DNA of 64,000 bases from Taibaiella lutea (GTDB lineage: Bacteria > Bacteroidota > Bacteroidia > Chitinophagales > Chitinophagaceae), in the NCBI RefSeq assembly GCF_008629695.1, contig NZ_VWSH01000001.1, forward strand, positions 1,143,990 through 1,207,989, written 5' to 3'. A program made the position numbers and the translations under genes. Of the stretch, positions 26,445 to 34,011 are shown piece by piece (the first letter of the stretch is position 1; every line of letters begins with the position of its first letter). The notes under the pieces were generated by a model. That model was not told the DNA's origin. It worked only from the letters and a program-made list of their open reading frames with translations, and made no database searches.

Positions 26445-26518
26445 TCACTGCCCAAAGGGTGATTGACTTGTCCACGCAAAGACTTGTTTGCGCTACGCAC
26501 TTACGGAGTGCGTTTTTT
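26445..26518 (+). ncRNA. Candidate small RNA, about 75 nt, three hairpins
   Basis: No plus-strand gene follows the promoter at 26432. Instead the DNA encodes three consecutive hairpins. The first is TCA-CTG-CCC / GGG-TGA with an AAA loop (26445-26462). The second is a perfect CGCAAA / TTTGCG stem with loop GACTTG (26475-26492). The third is a terminator stem CGCACT / AGTGCG followed by T6. The hexamer GACTTG occurs once in the single-stranded linker (26465-26470) and again in the second loop, which would make it an accessible pairing site. It matches no RNA family known to me. Confidence 0.65.
26496..26518 (+). terminator. Terminator of the small RNA
   Basis: Perfect 6-bp stem CGCACT / AGTGCG, 5-nt loop TACGG, six T. 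The T-run is on the plus strand only, so it serves the RNA rather than the converging gene at 26523. Confidence 0.8.
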
Positions 26519-26522
26519 ATTT

Positions 26523-27023
26523 TTAACATGTGCTTGTGCCCGCTTTATAGGCTTTGAATCTATCATAGTAAGTTACTGCGCTGTCATCTTCAACACAGAA
26601 TGCTGTAACAATTCGGGAATCTTCATCAATATCTCTCAAAACCACCATGAACTTTTTCGAAATGTGCCAAAAATGTTCTTTGCAAATACCATTATTATCC
26701 TGCCATTTATAATATAATATATCACTGCAAGGGTGTGCTTCAATAATAGGTTTAATCCAATGAATTTTCTCAGCTCTTTCACAGGTATAGAGCCTAAATT
26801 GACCTTCTCTTTTGGTAATAAGATGGGTGAAAGTTTCGCAATAGCAACTATACTGTGCTATTTTTGAATTTTTCATTATAACCTTTACTTTTTTTCCATT
26901 TAAAATGATTGGATTATCGATAAAATCTTCTCTAAAAATTTGATAAAGTTCATCTACTTGGTCTTTAGCAAATTGAGCATTTATTCCATCTATAAAATAA
27001 GGGGTCAAGTTAGATAGAGACAT
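26523..27023 (-). CDS. Hypothetical 166-aa protein, last gene of the XRE-DUF3800 operon
   Basis: Unrecognised; soluble, mixed alpha/beta, with five Cys and several His. The central TCERAEKIHWIKPIIEAHPC and C-terminal KKFMVVLRDIDEDSRIVTAF, then CVEDDSAVTYYDRF, resemble the layout of small RelE/EndoU-type nuclease domains found in phages, but no catalytic set is certain. It starts 5 bp after the DUF3800 gene ends, so it is almost surely co-expressed with it. Confidence 0.6.
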   Translation of the reverse strand: MSLSNLTPYFIDGINAQFAKDQVDELYQIFREDFIDNPIILNGKKVKVIMKNSKIAQYSCYCETFTHLITKREGQFRLYTCERAEKIHWIKPIIEAHPCSDILYYKWQDNNGICKEHFWHISKKFMVVLRDIDEDSRIVTAFCVEDDSAVTYYDRFKAYKAGTSTC

Positions 27024-27028
27024 TAGAA

Positions 27029-27721
27029 TTATTGCGGAATATGATTGAAAATATTAAATTTGTTTTCATAAGGGAAAGTTTGTAGAGTTAAATCTCTACC
27101 TAATTTTGATTCAAAATATTTAATAAATTCGATTTTTGCAGGATTTGCATTATCCTTCAAGTGTTCCTTTCTCAATTTATATGTGATTGCACCAACAAAA
27201 ATATCAGAAAGTTGAATGCCGATACTATCAGATGATTGAATATGCTGAAACATGTCAAAAGGTGATGAGTGATTAAATTTCTCCGCAAGTACACTCTTAA
27301 TGCCTTTAATTCTCATGCGTCCCTGAGTATCTTTAACGTCAATATATACATTGTAATTTTGATATATATCGTTTGTAGGTGTGACGATTAGCAAATAAAT
27401 TAATTTAAAGTAGTATAATCCTTCATCACCATTATTAAATTTTTCATGATTAAGCACTTTTTTATCATTAATATAAATACATCTGAAGCTAATATTATTT
27501 TCAAAAAATAAATCAATTATTGATTTATAAAATTCTAATTTAGATATGGAAATAGATGTCCATTTAGGTTCAACAAAAAAATGATATTTTTTTTGGTTTT
27601 CTTTAAAAAGTGTTTTTATTTCCCCTAAATCTTGCTGGTCGATTTTGATGTATGCAATTGCCATGCAAGGGTGATTATCGTTTGCTAAATGGCAACTTTC
27701 ATCTATATATAAATTTTTCAA
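27029..27721 (-). CDS. DUF3800 family protein
   Basis: A 230-residue DUF3800 protein with the family acidic residues: NLYIDESCHLANDNHPCMAI at the N-terminus, YNVYIDVKDTQGRMRIKG in the middle, and SIGIQLSDIFVGAITYKLR. An RNase H-like nuclease fold is predicted for the family. It is the middle gene of a three-gene operon whose first gene is an XRE regulator (gap 4 bp). A regulator controlling a putative nuclease is an arrangement typical of toxin or defence loci. Confidence 0.78.
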   Translation of the reverse strand: MKNLYIDESCHLANDNHPCMAIAYIKIDQQDLGEIKTLFKENQKKYHFFVEPKWTSISISKLEFYKSIIDLFFENNISFRCIYINDKKVLNHEKFNNGDEGLYYFKLIYLLIVTPTNDIYQNYNVYIDVKDTQGRMRIKGIKSVLAEKFNHSSPFDMFQHIQSSDSIGIQLSDIFVGAITYKLRKEHLKDNANPAKIEFIKYFESKLGRDLTLQTFPYENKFNIFNHIPQ

Positions 27722-27725
27722 AATT

Positions 27726-28103
27726 TTATTTTATTTTATTTGACAAGCAATCGATAAGATTCATTAACTTGTTGTTCTGTTCTTCAAGCCTTGCAATTGT
27801 TTCTTTATATATTTTTCTTTCCTCTTCTGCAATTCCATTATTTATTGTAATAGCATCGGAAACATTATGTACTGCGCTATTAGTAACCGTTCCAAAAAAA
27901 TGATGGTCAGATAGGCTAATCAAATCCACTAAACTCAGTTTATATAAATCGGCTAATCGTCTTAGCCTGTCAATTTTTATCCCTTCACTGTTACGTTCCA
28001 TTAATGAATACGTATTAGGGCTGATTTCAAGTACATCTGCAACATATTGTTGAGTGTAATTATGAGCCTCCCTTAAAATTTTTAATTTTTCTGATATATC
28101 CAT
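27726..28103 (-). CDS. XRE-family helix-turn-helix regulator
   Basis: A 125-residue DNA-binding protein. The HTH lies at about residues 5-60: EKLKILREAHNYTQQYVADV, then LEISPNTYSLMERNSEGIKI. The C-terminal half ends in a coiled coil (ERKIYKETIARLEEQNNKLM) that should dimerise it. Two palindromes 22 bp apart upstream of its start are likely its operators, so it probably represses its own operon. Confidence 0.85.
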   Translation of the reverse strand: MDISEKLKILREAHNYTQQYVADVLEISPNTYSLMERNSEGIKIDRLRRLADLYKLSLVDLISLSDHHFFGTVTNSAVHNVSDAITINNGIAEEERKIYKETIARLEEQNNKLMNLIDCLSNKIK

Positions 28104-28135
28104 GTACGCAAGATAATTAAAATTGCAATTTTATA

Positions 28136-28168
28136 GGAATATTCCGCAGGTTTTTGAGGAATGTTCCT
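28136..28168. promoter_or_regulatory. Two operator-like palindromes, 22 bp apart
   Basis: GGAATATTCC (28136-28145) and AGGAATGTTCCT (28157-28168) share the half-site GGAAT/TTCC. Their centres are 22 bp apart, about two helical turns, so two dimers could bind the same face. They lie between the divergent XRE operon and the gene at 28240, where the first overlaps the expected -33 area of the XRE operon. Confidence 0.65.
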
Positions 28169-28200
28169 ATTTATTGATGAAGCTAAATAAAAGCTCAGAT

Positions 28201-28233
28201 ATAGTTTTGTGAAGTAAAATTCACCAAAACTAT
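28201..28233. promoter_or_regulatory. Inverted repeat over the -7 box and leader of the gene at 28240
   Basis: ATAGTTTTG-TGAA / TTCACCAAAACTAT with loop GTAAAA and one bulged base. It contains a TAGTTTTG -7 match (28202-28209) and ends 6 bp before the ATG. It may be an operator or an RNA hairpin that limits translation. Confidence 0.5.
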
Positions 28234-28239
28234 AAGTAC

Positions 28240-28764
28240 ATGAAAACATTCGTTGCAAGCCGAATCTCCGCAGGTAACAGGCTATTCCCAGATAAAGTTA
28301 CTGTCGAAGACAATGGTATAACACTTAGAACACCAAACCTATTTGGTGGCAAAGAGAAAATGCTATTATACCGTCAAATCAATTCGGTTGAAACAAGCAA
28401 CCCATTGGTAGGATTCTCCAGTATCAAATTTAAGACCAACAACTTTGATACAATCGAATGTAAGGGTTTCACAAAGGATGAAACAGATGAAATCAAGCGT
28501 CTGGTAAACATAGGTATCAATAATGCTTTTGGCTCAGGAAATGGGTCAATTTCAAGAGATAATGAAGTAAGTGATAATAGGGTCAGTCTTGAACGAGAAC
28601 GGCTTGAAATCGACAAGAAAAGGCTTCGTGAAGAACGGGCTGATAAACTCAGGCAAGAAGGAAGACCTATACATGCTTTGATGGTTGAATATTCCGAAAC
28701 ACTATCAATAGTTGGTGGCGTATTACTTATTTTATTTTTCATTTCTCTTTCTCGTTGCAAATAA
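28240..28764 (+). CDS. PH-like domain protein with C-terminal membrane helix
   Basis: A 174-residue protein. The first 95 residues look like a bacterial PH-type beta-barrel (DKVTVEDNGITLRTPNLFGG, then KEKMLLYRQINSVETSNPLV). A charged helix follows (about 112-140, SLERERLEIDKKRLREERAD), then a C-terminal membrane helix (TLSIVGGVLLILFFISLSRC). A tail-anchored cytosolic domain is inferred. It is divergent from the XRE operon and shares the control region with it. Function unknown. Confidence 0.65.
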   Translation: MKTFVASRISAGNRLFPDKVTVEDNGITLRTPNLFGGKEKMLLYRQINSVETSNPLVGFSSIKFKTNNFDTIECKGFTKDETDEIKRLVNIGINNAFGSGNGSISRDNEVSDNRVSLERERLEIDKKRLREERADKLRQEGRPIHALMVEYSETLSIVGGVLLILFFISLSRCK

Positions 28765-28775
28765 AACTACTTCCC

Positions 28776-30317
28776 ATGAAAATCCTATTTACAATAATAA
28801 TCTCTTTCTTGTTTGCATTTGCAGGCAACGCTCAATGTAACTATTATCAATTTCCACAAGATACATCTGTATGTGGAAATACTGCTACGTTTACATATCC
28901 AAATTTGATTCCGTTTAGGAGATTTCCATTCGTGGGTAACTTTGGCTCTAATAACGCTAATTTATCAGTTTATTTTGGTGTTGGAACCACAGGTAATACG
29001 TTTACTATAACGAATACTACTGGTGGTAACTTTGATACGACTATTGTTTATCGTATTGATGCAGTTGACTGTTCCCCGTGGGTAGGTTTCATGAACATAC
29101 ACTTTCAGTCAAACACAACTCCATTAAATATCGTTAATCAGGTTGGGCCATGTAATGAAGTGGCAATGTTGATGGTTTCGAATTCGGGAGGAGCAACACC
29201 ATCGTGGTCTAAACTGGTAGGTTCAACCTATGTTCCAGTTGGTACTATTACAAGTTATACCGCAACCACAACAGGTTCTTATAAAGCAACTATTAATACA
29301 GAAAATGGTTGTCCTGCTTCTGGTATTATTAATATTACTTCTCTTGGAAGCCCAAAGAAATATCTTCATGATACAGCATATTGTCAAACAGTAGGCCAGC
29401 CAAACTTCTCCATTGTAGATGGCCAAAACACGTTCTGTAGCTATCTATGGAACAATACCAATACAGGTGATGAATGGGTCATTAATCCAAACACATATAT
29501 GACTGGAGTAGGAACTGCGTGGGTAACTATTACGAACACTGCTGGTTGCGTCACCAAAGACACTATTAATTGGCAAGCATGGAACCTACCAAATCCTTTA
29601 TTGAACAGCGGAGTTTATATGTGTAATGGTAGTGCGGTTACATTATATGATAGCAGTACCAATAACTATAACCATACATGGAGTTATGGTGGAACATATA
29701 TTGGTGGTAGCAATTCAGTAGATGTGCATCAAACAGGAACCTATCATGTCTTTACAACAACAGAACATGGCTGTTCAGCAGATAATGATGTTTACGTGTT
29801 GGAATCAGACGCAGTTGATGTTGCAGGATTCAGTTTTGTACCACAACAACCATATTCAGCCCGTCAGATATATTTCCATGCATTAGATGTTGAAAATGTA
29901 ATGGACTATCTATGGGATTTTGGTGATGGTACGACATCGAATCAGGTTACACCAAAACACACATTTACTGGTGCTGATAGTTCTCTTATTACATTGACCG
30001 TAAGCAATCCGAATCTAAATGGAGACTGCAAGACGAAGACCATATCACAGATGATATCAACTATTAAAAATTCAACACCACCAACTGGTATTAATGAATT
30101 GGGAAATCCTGCTTACCTAACTATTTATCCTAATCCGACAACTGGTATGATTCACATCAGTGGTGATTTTATTGAAGCATCGATAATGAGCATTAACGGA
30201 ACTGTCATCAAGAGTTCAAAAGGAGATATTGATGTATCAATGCTTAATGGTGGTCTGTATATTCTAAAAATAGAAACAACAGAAGGATATGTTTATCATA
30301 AAATAATTAAAGATTAA
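28776..30317 (+). CDS. Secreted PKD-domain protein with T9SS sorting domain
   Basis: A 513-residue extracellular protein. The start MKILFTIIISFLFAFAGNAQ is a clear signal peptide, whereas the upstream in-frame ATG is not. Ig-like beta segments follow, then a PKD domain near residues 365-420 (YLWDFGDGTTSNQVTPKHTF). A type A T9SS C-terminal domain ends it (YLTIYPNPTTGMIHISGDFI, ending YHKIIKD). It should be exported by the Sec system, then moved across the outer membrane by T9SS and either released or attached. The ligand is unknown. Its A+T-rich codon use fits the island. Confidence 0.85.
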   Translation: MKILFTIIISFLFAFAGNAQCNYYQFPQDTSVCGNTATFTYPNLIPFRRFPFVGNFGSNNANLSVYFGVGTTGNTFTITNTTGGNFDTTIVYRIDAVDCSPWVGFMNIHFQSNTTPLNIVNQVGPCNEVAMLMVSNSGGATPSWSKLVGSTYVPVGTITSYTATTTGSYKATINTENGCPASGIINITSLGSPKKYLHDTAYCQTVGQPNFSIVDGQNTFCSYLWNNTNTGDEWVINPNTYMTGVGTAWVTITNTAGCVTKDTINWQAWNLPNPLLNSGVYMCNGSAVTLYDSSTNNYNHTWSYGGTYIGGSNSVDVHQTGTYHVFTTTEHGCSADNDVYVLESDAVDVAGFSFVPQQPYSARQIYFHALDVENVMDYLWDFGDGTTSNQVTPKHTFTGADSSLITLTVSNPNLNGDCKTKTISQMISTIKNSTPPTGINELGNPAYLTIYPNPTTGMIHISGDFIEASIMSINGTVIKSSKGDIDVSMLNGGLYILKIETTEGYVYHKIIKD

Positions 30318-30365
30318 TTGCTGTGAAATAATAAAGTTGAAGTTATTTGCCTACTCAAATTATTT

Positions 30366-30373
30366 TATCTTTG
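30366..30373 (+). promoter_or_regulatory. -7 box (TATCTTTG) of the membrane/partner gene pair
   Basis: TANNTTTG match 18 bp before the ATG at 30392; a TTTG (30346-30349) lies 16 bp upstream, slightly close for a -33. Confidence 0.5.
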
Positions 30374-30391
30374 ATAATAAAAATAGAAACT

Positions 30392-30610
30392 ATGAAAATA
30401 GCAATTTGTGTAGCATTCGGCTTAATTACAATTGTTCTCCTTTATATGTGTTATACGAGCCCTGATTTTTTTAAATCAATAGGTGCTGTAGTAGCAGGTA
30501 TAATTTCTGCTTTTTCTGGTGGGATGTCCTATGAACATACGGTCATGAAACAAAAAAGTGGAAGCAACTCCACTTTATATCAGTCAAAAGGTAACATAAC
30601 AATAAACTAA
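30392..30610 (+). CDS. Small membrane protein with C-terminal shared motif
   Basis: A 72-residue protein. Start MKIAICVAFGLITIVLLYMC is chosen for its fit to the promoter and signal. Two hydrophobic segments (about residues 2-20 and 28-45) are followed by a polar tail, KQKSGSNSTLYQSKGNITIN, which is the last 20 residues. The same pattern opens the next gene product as KQNSGDYSNPVQAGRDVIFN (identical at K, Q, S, G, S, Q and final N, no gaps). The start codon of the next gene is 8 bp away. Adjacent proteins with a matching short motif at facing ends usually interact through it. Partner function inferred only. Confidence 0.65.
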   Translation: MKIAICVAFGLITIVLLYMCYTSPDFFKSIGAVVAGIISAFSGGMSYEHTVMKQKSGSNSTLYQSKGNITIN

Positions 30611-30618
30611 ATCACATT

Positions 30619-31563
30619 ATGAAGCAGAATTCGGGGGATTATTCAAATCCCGTTCAAGCTGGAAGAGACGTGATTTTCAATGGCCTATCTTACACTGACC
30701 AGCGTGACATGATGAAAGATATTTCGTTAGCTGTATTTAAAGATAATTATCTTGTTTTGCGTGATGAACTTCTATTATTAGTTAATAATAGAGTTGAAGA
30801 ATTCCTTGAGAGTTTCTTTAATAAAATGATTGAAAACAAAATAGATATAGCGCAGTTGAATACTGTAGAAATGCAAAACGATTTGTATCAAGCACAGAAA
30901 TTATATGCTACGAAAGGTGATAACTATCTAAAAGAAGAGCTCAACAGTGCATTAATTGAAAAAATGAAGAGTAATAATAGGCTTATTGATATGGTTATCT
31001 CCGAGTCCATAAAAACTCTTGAGAAACTGACATTACAACAACTCGATGTGCTTACTATTGTTTTCTTGATGAAATATTATGTTTTTGGAGAAACTACAAC
31101 AATCGAAGATTTGTGCTTGGATATTGGATTTGCGTTTAACCCTTTTTTGGAAGGTCAAATAAAGAACATAGGAGATTATCAACATTTGGAATTTACTGGT
31201 TGTGTCAAATATGTTGATGGTTATAAACCTATATGGTATACATTTTTAGAGAATAGTCCTAAAATAGTTAAGCAATATAGCTTAGGCCAAACAATGAATA
31301 TGACCATGATGGGTGGAGCAAGACCAGATATATTTCTTACATCTAAAGAAGGACCCTTTATTGAAGACATTAACAACCTGATTCCTTGGTTTGCAGAATT
31401 GGTTAAGTTTTGGTATGAATCTCCAATGAAAAATATACAACTTACTTCGGTCGGAATTTGCATTGCTGTTAATCATTTAAACATAAAAACCTCCAATAGA
31501 CTTAATATTGATTTAGAAGGCTTATTGACAAAAACAACTTCAAGTTGGATGTATAATTATTGA
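30619..31563 (+). CDS. LPO_1073/Vpar_1526-like family protein
   Basis: A 314-residue, mainly helical soluble protein. It opens with the motif MKQNSGDYSNPVQAGRDVIF shared with its neighbour, then helices (FLESFFNKMIENKIDIAQLN, TLEKLTLQQLDVLTIVFLMK) and a C-terminal domain with SPMKNIQLTSVGICIAVNHL. From memory it resembles the family named LPO_1073/Vpar_1526, which has no known function. It is translationally close (8 bp) to the 72-aa membrane protein. Confidence 0.6.
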   Translation: MKQNSGDYSNPVQAGRDVIFNGLSYTDQRDMMKDISLAVFKDNYLVLRDELLLLVNNRVEEFLESFFNKMIENKIDIAQLNTVEMQNDLYQAQKLYATKGDNYLKEELNSALIEKMKSNNRLIDMVISESIKTLEKLTLQQLDVLTIVFLMKYYVFGETTTIEDLCLDIGFAFNPFLEGQIKNIGDYQHLEFTGCVKYVDGYKPIWYTFLENSPKIVKQYSLGQTMNMTMMGGARPDIFLTSKEGPFIEDINNLIPWFAELVKFWYESPMKNIQLTSVGICIAVNHLNIKTSNRLNIDLEGLLTKTTSSWMYNY

Positions 31564-31639
31564 TAGTTTCCCAAATAAGCTAATAACTATATTGTCCTAT
31601 GTATATATCATTATGTTGTCATTTTTGAAGAATCATTTT

Positions 31640-31666
31640 TGGAGTTCTATTCTTAATATATAGGTT
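31640..31666 (+). promoter_or_regulatory. Conserved element upstream of MKxxxxFEEF copy 3
   Basis: GAGTTCTATTCTTAATATAT then AGGTT and the ATG. The TTAATATATA core is at the same place as in copies 1 and 2. Confidence 0.45.
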
Positions 31667-31867
31667 ATGAAAATCATAAAAACATTTGAGGAATTCACCG
31701 AAAGCTTAAAATATAAAGAGAGTTATAATCCAGCAACAGCAATGGATTCGGAAGAATTCAGTGAAGACAATAATAACGAAGACAGTGAACCAGAAATAGC
31801 TGAATCAAAAAAAAACGATTCAGAAGACCAGCCAATAGACAACTCTTCGAACAAGGACAACATTTAA
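31667..31867 (+). CDS. Small acidic MKxxxxFEEF protein, copy 3
   Basis: A 66-residue protein, MKIIKTFEEFTESLKYKESY at the start, then a disordered acidic tail (DSEEFSEDNNNEDSEPEIAE). It shares the opening and upstream element with copies 1 and 2 but is otherwise unrelated. The IIKTFEEF opening is the closest of the three to phage MKTYQEF-type targeting peptides. Function unknown. Confidence 0.55.
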   Translation: MKIIKTFEEFTESLKYKESYNPATAMDSEEFSEDNNNEDSEPEIAESKKNDSEDQPIDNSSNKDNI

Positions 31868-31917
31868 CAGTTTCAAAGGAGTTTAGCGACCACAGCTATT
31901 ATATCGCTCGCGTGGAG

Positions 31918-32265
31918 ATGAAAAATCTGGAGGACAATAATAAGCTGGAATACAGATACCTTTATAGAGAAATGGTAAAGAAAGGATTCATTGAATCCTT
32001 CCCAATTAGTGATGAACACAGACTTAAATTACCAAACGGCATTTATGCCATGGATGGCTCCAGTAAAGACTTAGAGAGTGTTGTTAGCTCAGCTAAAGAA
32101 GCAATTGAAAGAGCATTATACCCATTCTATGATAATGGATGGCACAGTAAATACACGCTTATCGTTACTGGACCATCTCCAATTATAAGCGAAAATTTAG
32201 AACAAAAAAATCATGACGATTCACTGTATGGTGAAACAGAAGATGACGATGGAGAAGAAGAATAA
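31918..32265 (+). CDS. Hypothetical 115-aa protein with acidic tail
   Basis: Unrecognised. The ATG at 31918 is preferred over an in-frame GTG two codons upstream. The body is alpha/beta (YRYLYREMVKKGFIESFPIS, then GWHSKYTLIVTGPSPIISEN) with a very acidic end (GETEDDDGEEE). It follows copy 3 by about 50 bp on the same strand, perhaps in one transcript. The transposase gene faces it from the right. Confidence 0.55.
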   Translation: MKNLEDNNKLEYRYLYREMVKKGFIESFPISDEHRLKLPNGIYAMDGSSKDLESVVSSAKEAIERALYPFYDNGWHSKYTLIVTGPSPIISENLEQKNHDDSLYGETEDDDGEEE

Positions 32266-32317
32266 AACTTCAAATAAATTCCAGTTCAAACTCCAAAATC
32301 CTATGTTCGAAATTTGA

Positions 32318-33271
32318 TTATGGTGACAGTATAGGATGAACCATCTTGACAAACAAATCTGAGAACATCTTTTCCAAGGTGTTTTTCCTGTTATTGAAAA
32401 TATAAGTGCATTGTTTGATATATAGCGGAAAATATTTCTTGGATACCGAAACATGAGCTCTGAAAATGCGTTTGTATAGTGACCACAACGATTCCACAGC
32501 ATTCGTTGTTCCACCATTTTCAGACTGGTAAACTTTCTTTTGATGATTACAGGTTTTATGGATATAATGCTTGCTGAAAAATCGGTAGACAGGTAGCTCG
32601 TCGGTTAACAAATCAGAACCTCTTTCGACAAATTGATAAATTAATGGCCGTAGGGTTTCCAGCTCTGCATTAGGTATTATCTCAGTAATAGCTCTTCCAT
32701 CTTTTTCAACTAAACCAAGCACAAGACTTTTGTTCAATAATGCACGACCACGTGGTTGCTTCTTTTTGTCAATATTAAATTCCTTGTATACTTTTTCACG
32801 CCTCTTCTTATTCATCAGAGGTATAGAACCATAGAAGAAACTTTCATCTGTTTGAACAGAGCCCTTCAAAGGTGACCTATCATTTTCTATTAAAAACTCT
32901 CTGGCTATTTTGAGCATACGTAACGCTGTCTTCGGGGATACAGTCAAGACTTTAGAGAGAAATCTTGCGGTCAAGCCTGTCTTGTTACAGGCAAACATAT
33001 GAATACAGTACACCCATTTAGAAATAGGAAGTTTACTACACTTTAAAGGACTATCAGCCAAAGGATACAACTGATATCCACAAGCCTTCCTGTTTCGGCA
33101 TTGAAACGCCCGTCTACCTTTTATACGGGTGAATGGTTTACGATGTCCGCAACGAGGGCATTCTTTCATCCCTCCATAACGCATTTTAAAAATCTTATCA
33201 AGACATGCATCCTCATTAGGATACTGCTTACAGAATTCTTGGTAACTCATGTCGAATTCGACCATAGGCAA
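32318..33271 (-). CDS. IS1595-family (ISXO2-like) transposase
   Basis: A 317-residue transposase that appears intact. An N-terminal zinc ribbon (CPRCGHRKPFTRIKGRRAFQ, then CRNRKACGYQLYPLADSP) precedes an ISXO2-like DDE domain. Acidic residues are seen in SVQTDESFFYGS, SDLLTDELPVYRFF and the late Glu in TTNAVESLWSLYKRIFR. Length is normal for the family. It probably marks a complete insertion sequence of about 1 kb, but I could not define convincing terminal inverted repeats or target duplications in 32266-32317 or 33272-33358. Confidence 0.9.
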   Translation of the reverse strand: MPMVEFDMSYQEFCKQYPNEDACLDKIFKMRYGGMKECPRCGHRKPFTRIKGRRAFQCRNRKACGYQLYPLADSPLKCSKLPISKWVYCIHMFACNKTGLTARFLSKVLTVSPKTALRMLKIAREFLIENDRSPLKGSVQTDESFFYGSIPLMNKKRREKVYKEFNIDKKKQPRGRALLNKSLVLGLVEKDGRAITEIIPNAELETLRPLIYQFVERGSDLLTDELPVYRFFSKHYIHKTCNHQKKVYQSENGGTTNAVESLWSLYKRIFRAHVSVSKKYFPLYIKQCTYIFNNRKNTLEKMFSDLFVKMVHPILSP

Positions 33272-33358
33272 ATTGGATTAGTTAAAAATAGCAAGCTCAT
33301 GCAGGACGATGCTTACCCTGTGATTACAGTGCAATATGAAAACAAGAAAAAATGGAAA

Positions 33359-33784
33359 TTATGAAGTAAGAGAGTATTTATATGGACGATTATCTCGGTC
33401 GCAATTAATGCGTTTCTCTTTATCAAGAAAGGATAAGTATTGAGCTGTAGTACTATCTATATACTTCATATCATCTGACTTCTCTGCGTGAAGTATATAA
33501 TTACTCAGCTCTTTGGCAGTAACTGGCCCTCCAAAACTTTTCAAGCCGAAAACGATTTTATCCCGCCATGTTCCCTTTGCAGGATAAGCAGGTTCAGTAG
33601 ACTGACCTTGATTATTGTAAGTTGTATTTGGAGCTGGGGTATTTACTGGAAAAGAAGAATATCCACCAACTGCTGTAGTGCTTTCGGTTGGAAGGATTCC
33701 ACCATACGCTTTAATTAATTCACATAACTTTTGTAGCTTAAAATTCAAATCGCAGTATTCAAAGTAGAGTGAATTTAGAATCAA
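33359..33784 (-). CDS. Hypothetical protein with C-terminal winged-helix-like domain
   Basis: A 141-residue protein. A short N-terminal helix, a flexible Pro/Thr/Asn-rich linker (VNTPAPNTTYNNQGQSTEPA), then a C-terminal domain (about 80-141: VFGLKSFGGPVTAKELSNYI, then STTAQYLSFLDKEKRINCDR) with the helix-helix-wing pattern of a winged helix. DNA binding is a guess from shape. It has a textbook Bacteroidota promoter. Confidence 0.6.
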   Translation of the reverse strand: MILNSLYFEYCDLNFKLQKLCELIKAYGGILPTESTTAVGGYSSFPVNTPAPNTTYNNQGQSTEPAYPAKGTWRDKIVFGLKSFGGPVTAKELSNYILHAEKSDDMKYIDSTTAQYLSFLDKEKRINCDRDNRPYKYSLTS

Positions 33785-33809
33785 AGTGAATTAGTTTTTT
33801 GGTGGATTG

Positions 33810-33840
33810 CAAAGATAAGAATTTTCGCATTTACGACAAA
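33810..33840 (-). promoter_or_regulatory. Complete Bacteroidota promoter (TTTG-N19-TATCTTTG)
   Basis: On the minus strand, TTTG at 33837-33840, a 19-bp spacer, and TATCTTTG at 33810-33817, 25 bp before the start of the winged-helix-like gene. The rest of 33785-34011 shows no gene. Confidence 0.75.
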
Positions 33841-34011
33841 ATTTTTAAACAAAAGAATTTTTTTTATTTAGCTAAGTAACGTTTTCTTATACACTTTGAA
33901 AAAGAATACTACTTTGAAAATGTCTTTGAAAGTTTTATAAAATTATAAAGGATTTTTCTACCATGTTCAAAGTTCTACAAGCCCGGAATTTTTATTGTCA
34001 GGATTATAACA

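Noticed and set aside
26463-26717. Open frame on the plus strand overlapping the small RNA
   Set aside because: It starts within the RNA structure, crosses the terminator, and runs antisense through a better-supported gene.
32266-33358. Defined ends of the IS1595-type element
   Set aside because: I compared both flanks; only weak partial matches around ACAG were found, so no inverted repeat or target duplication is claimed.
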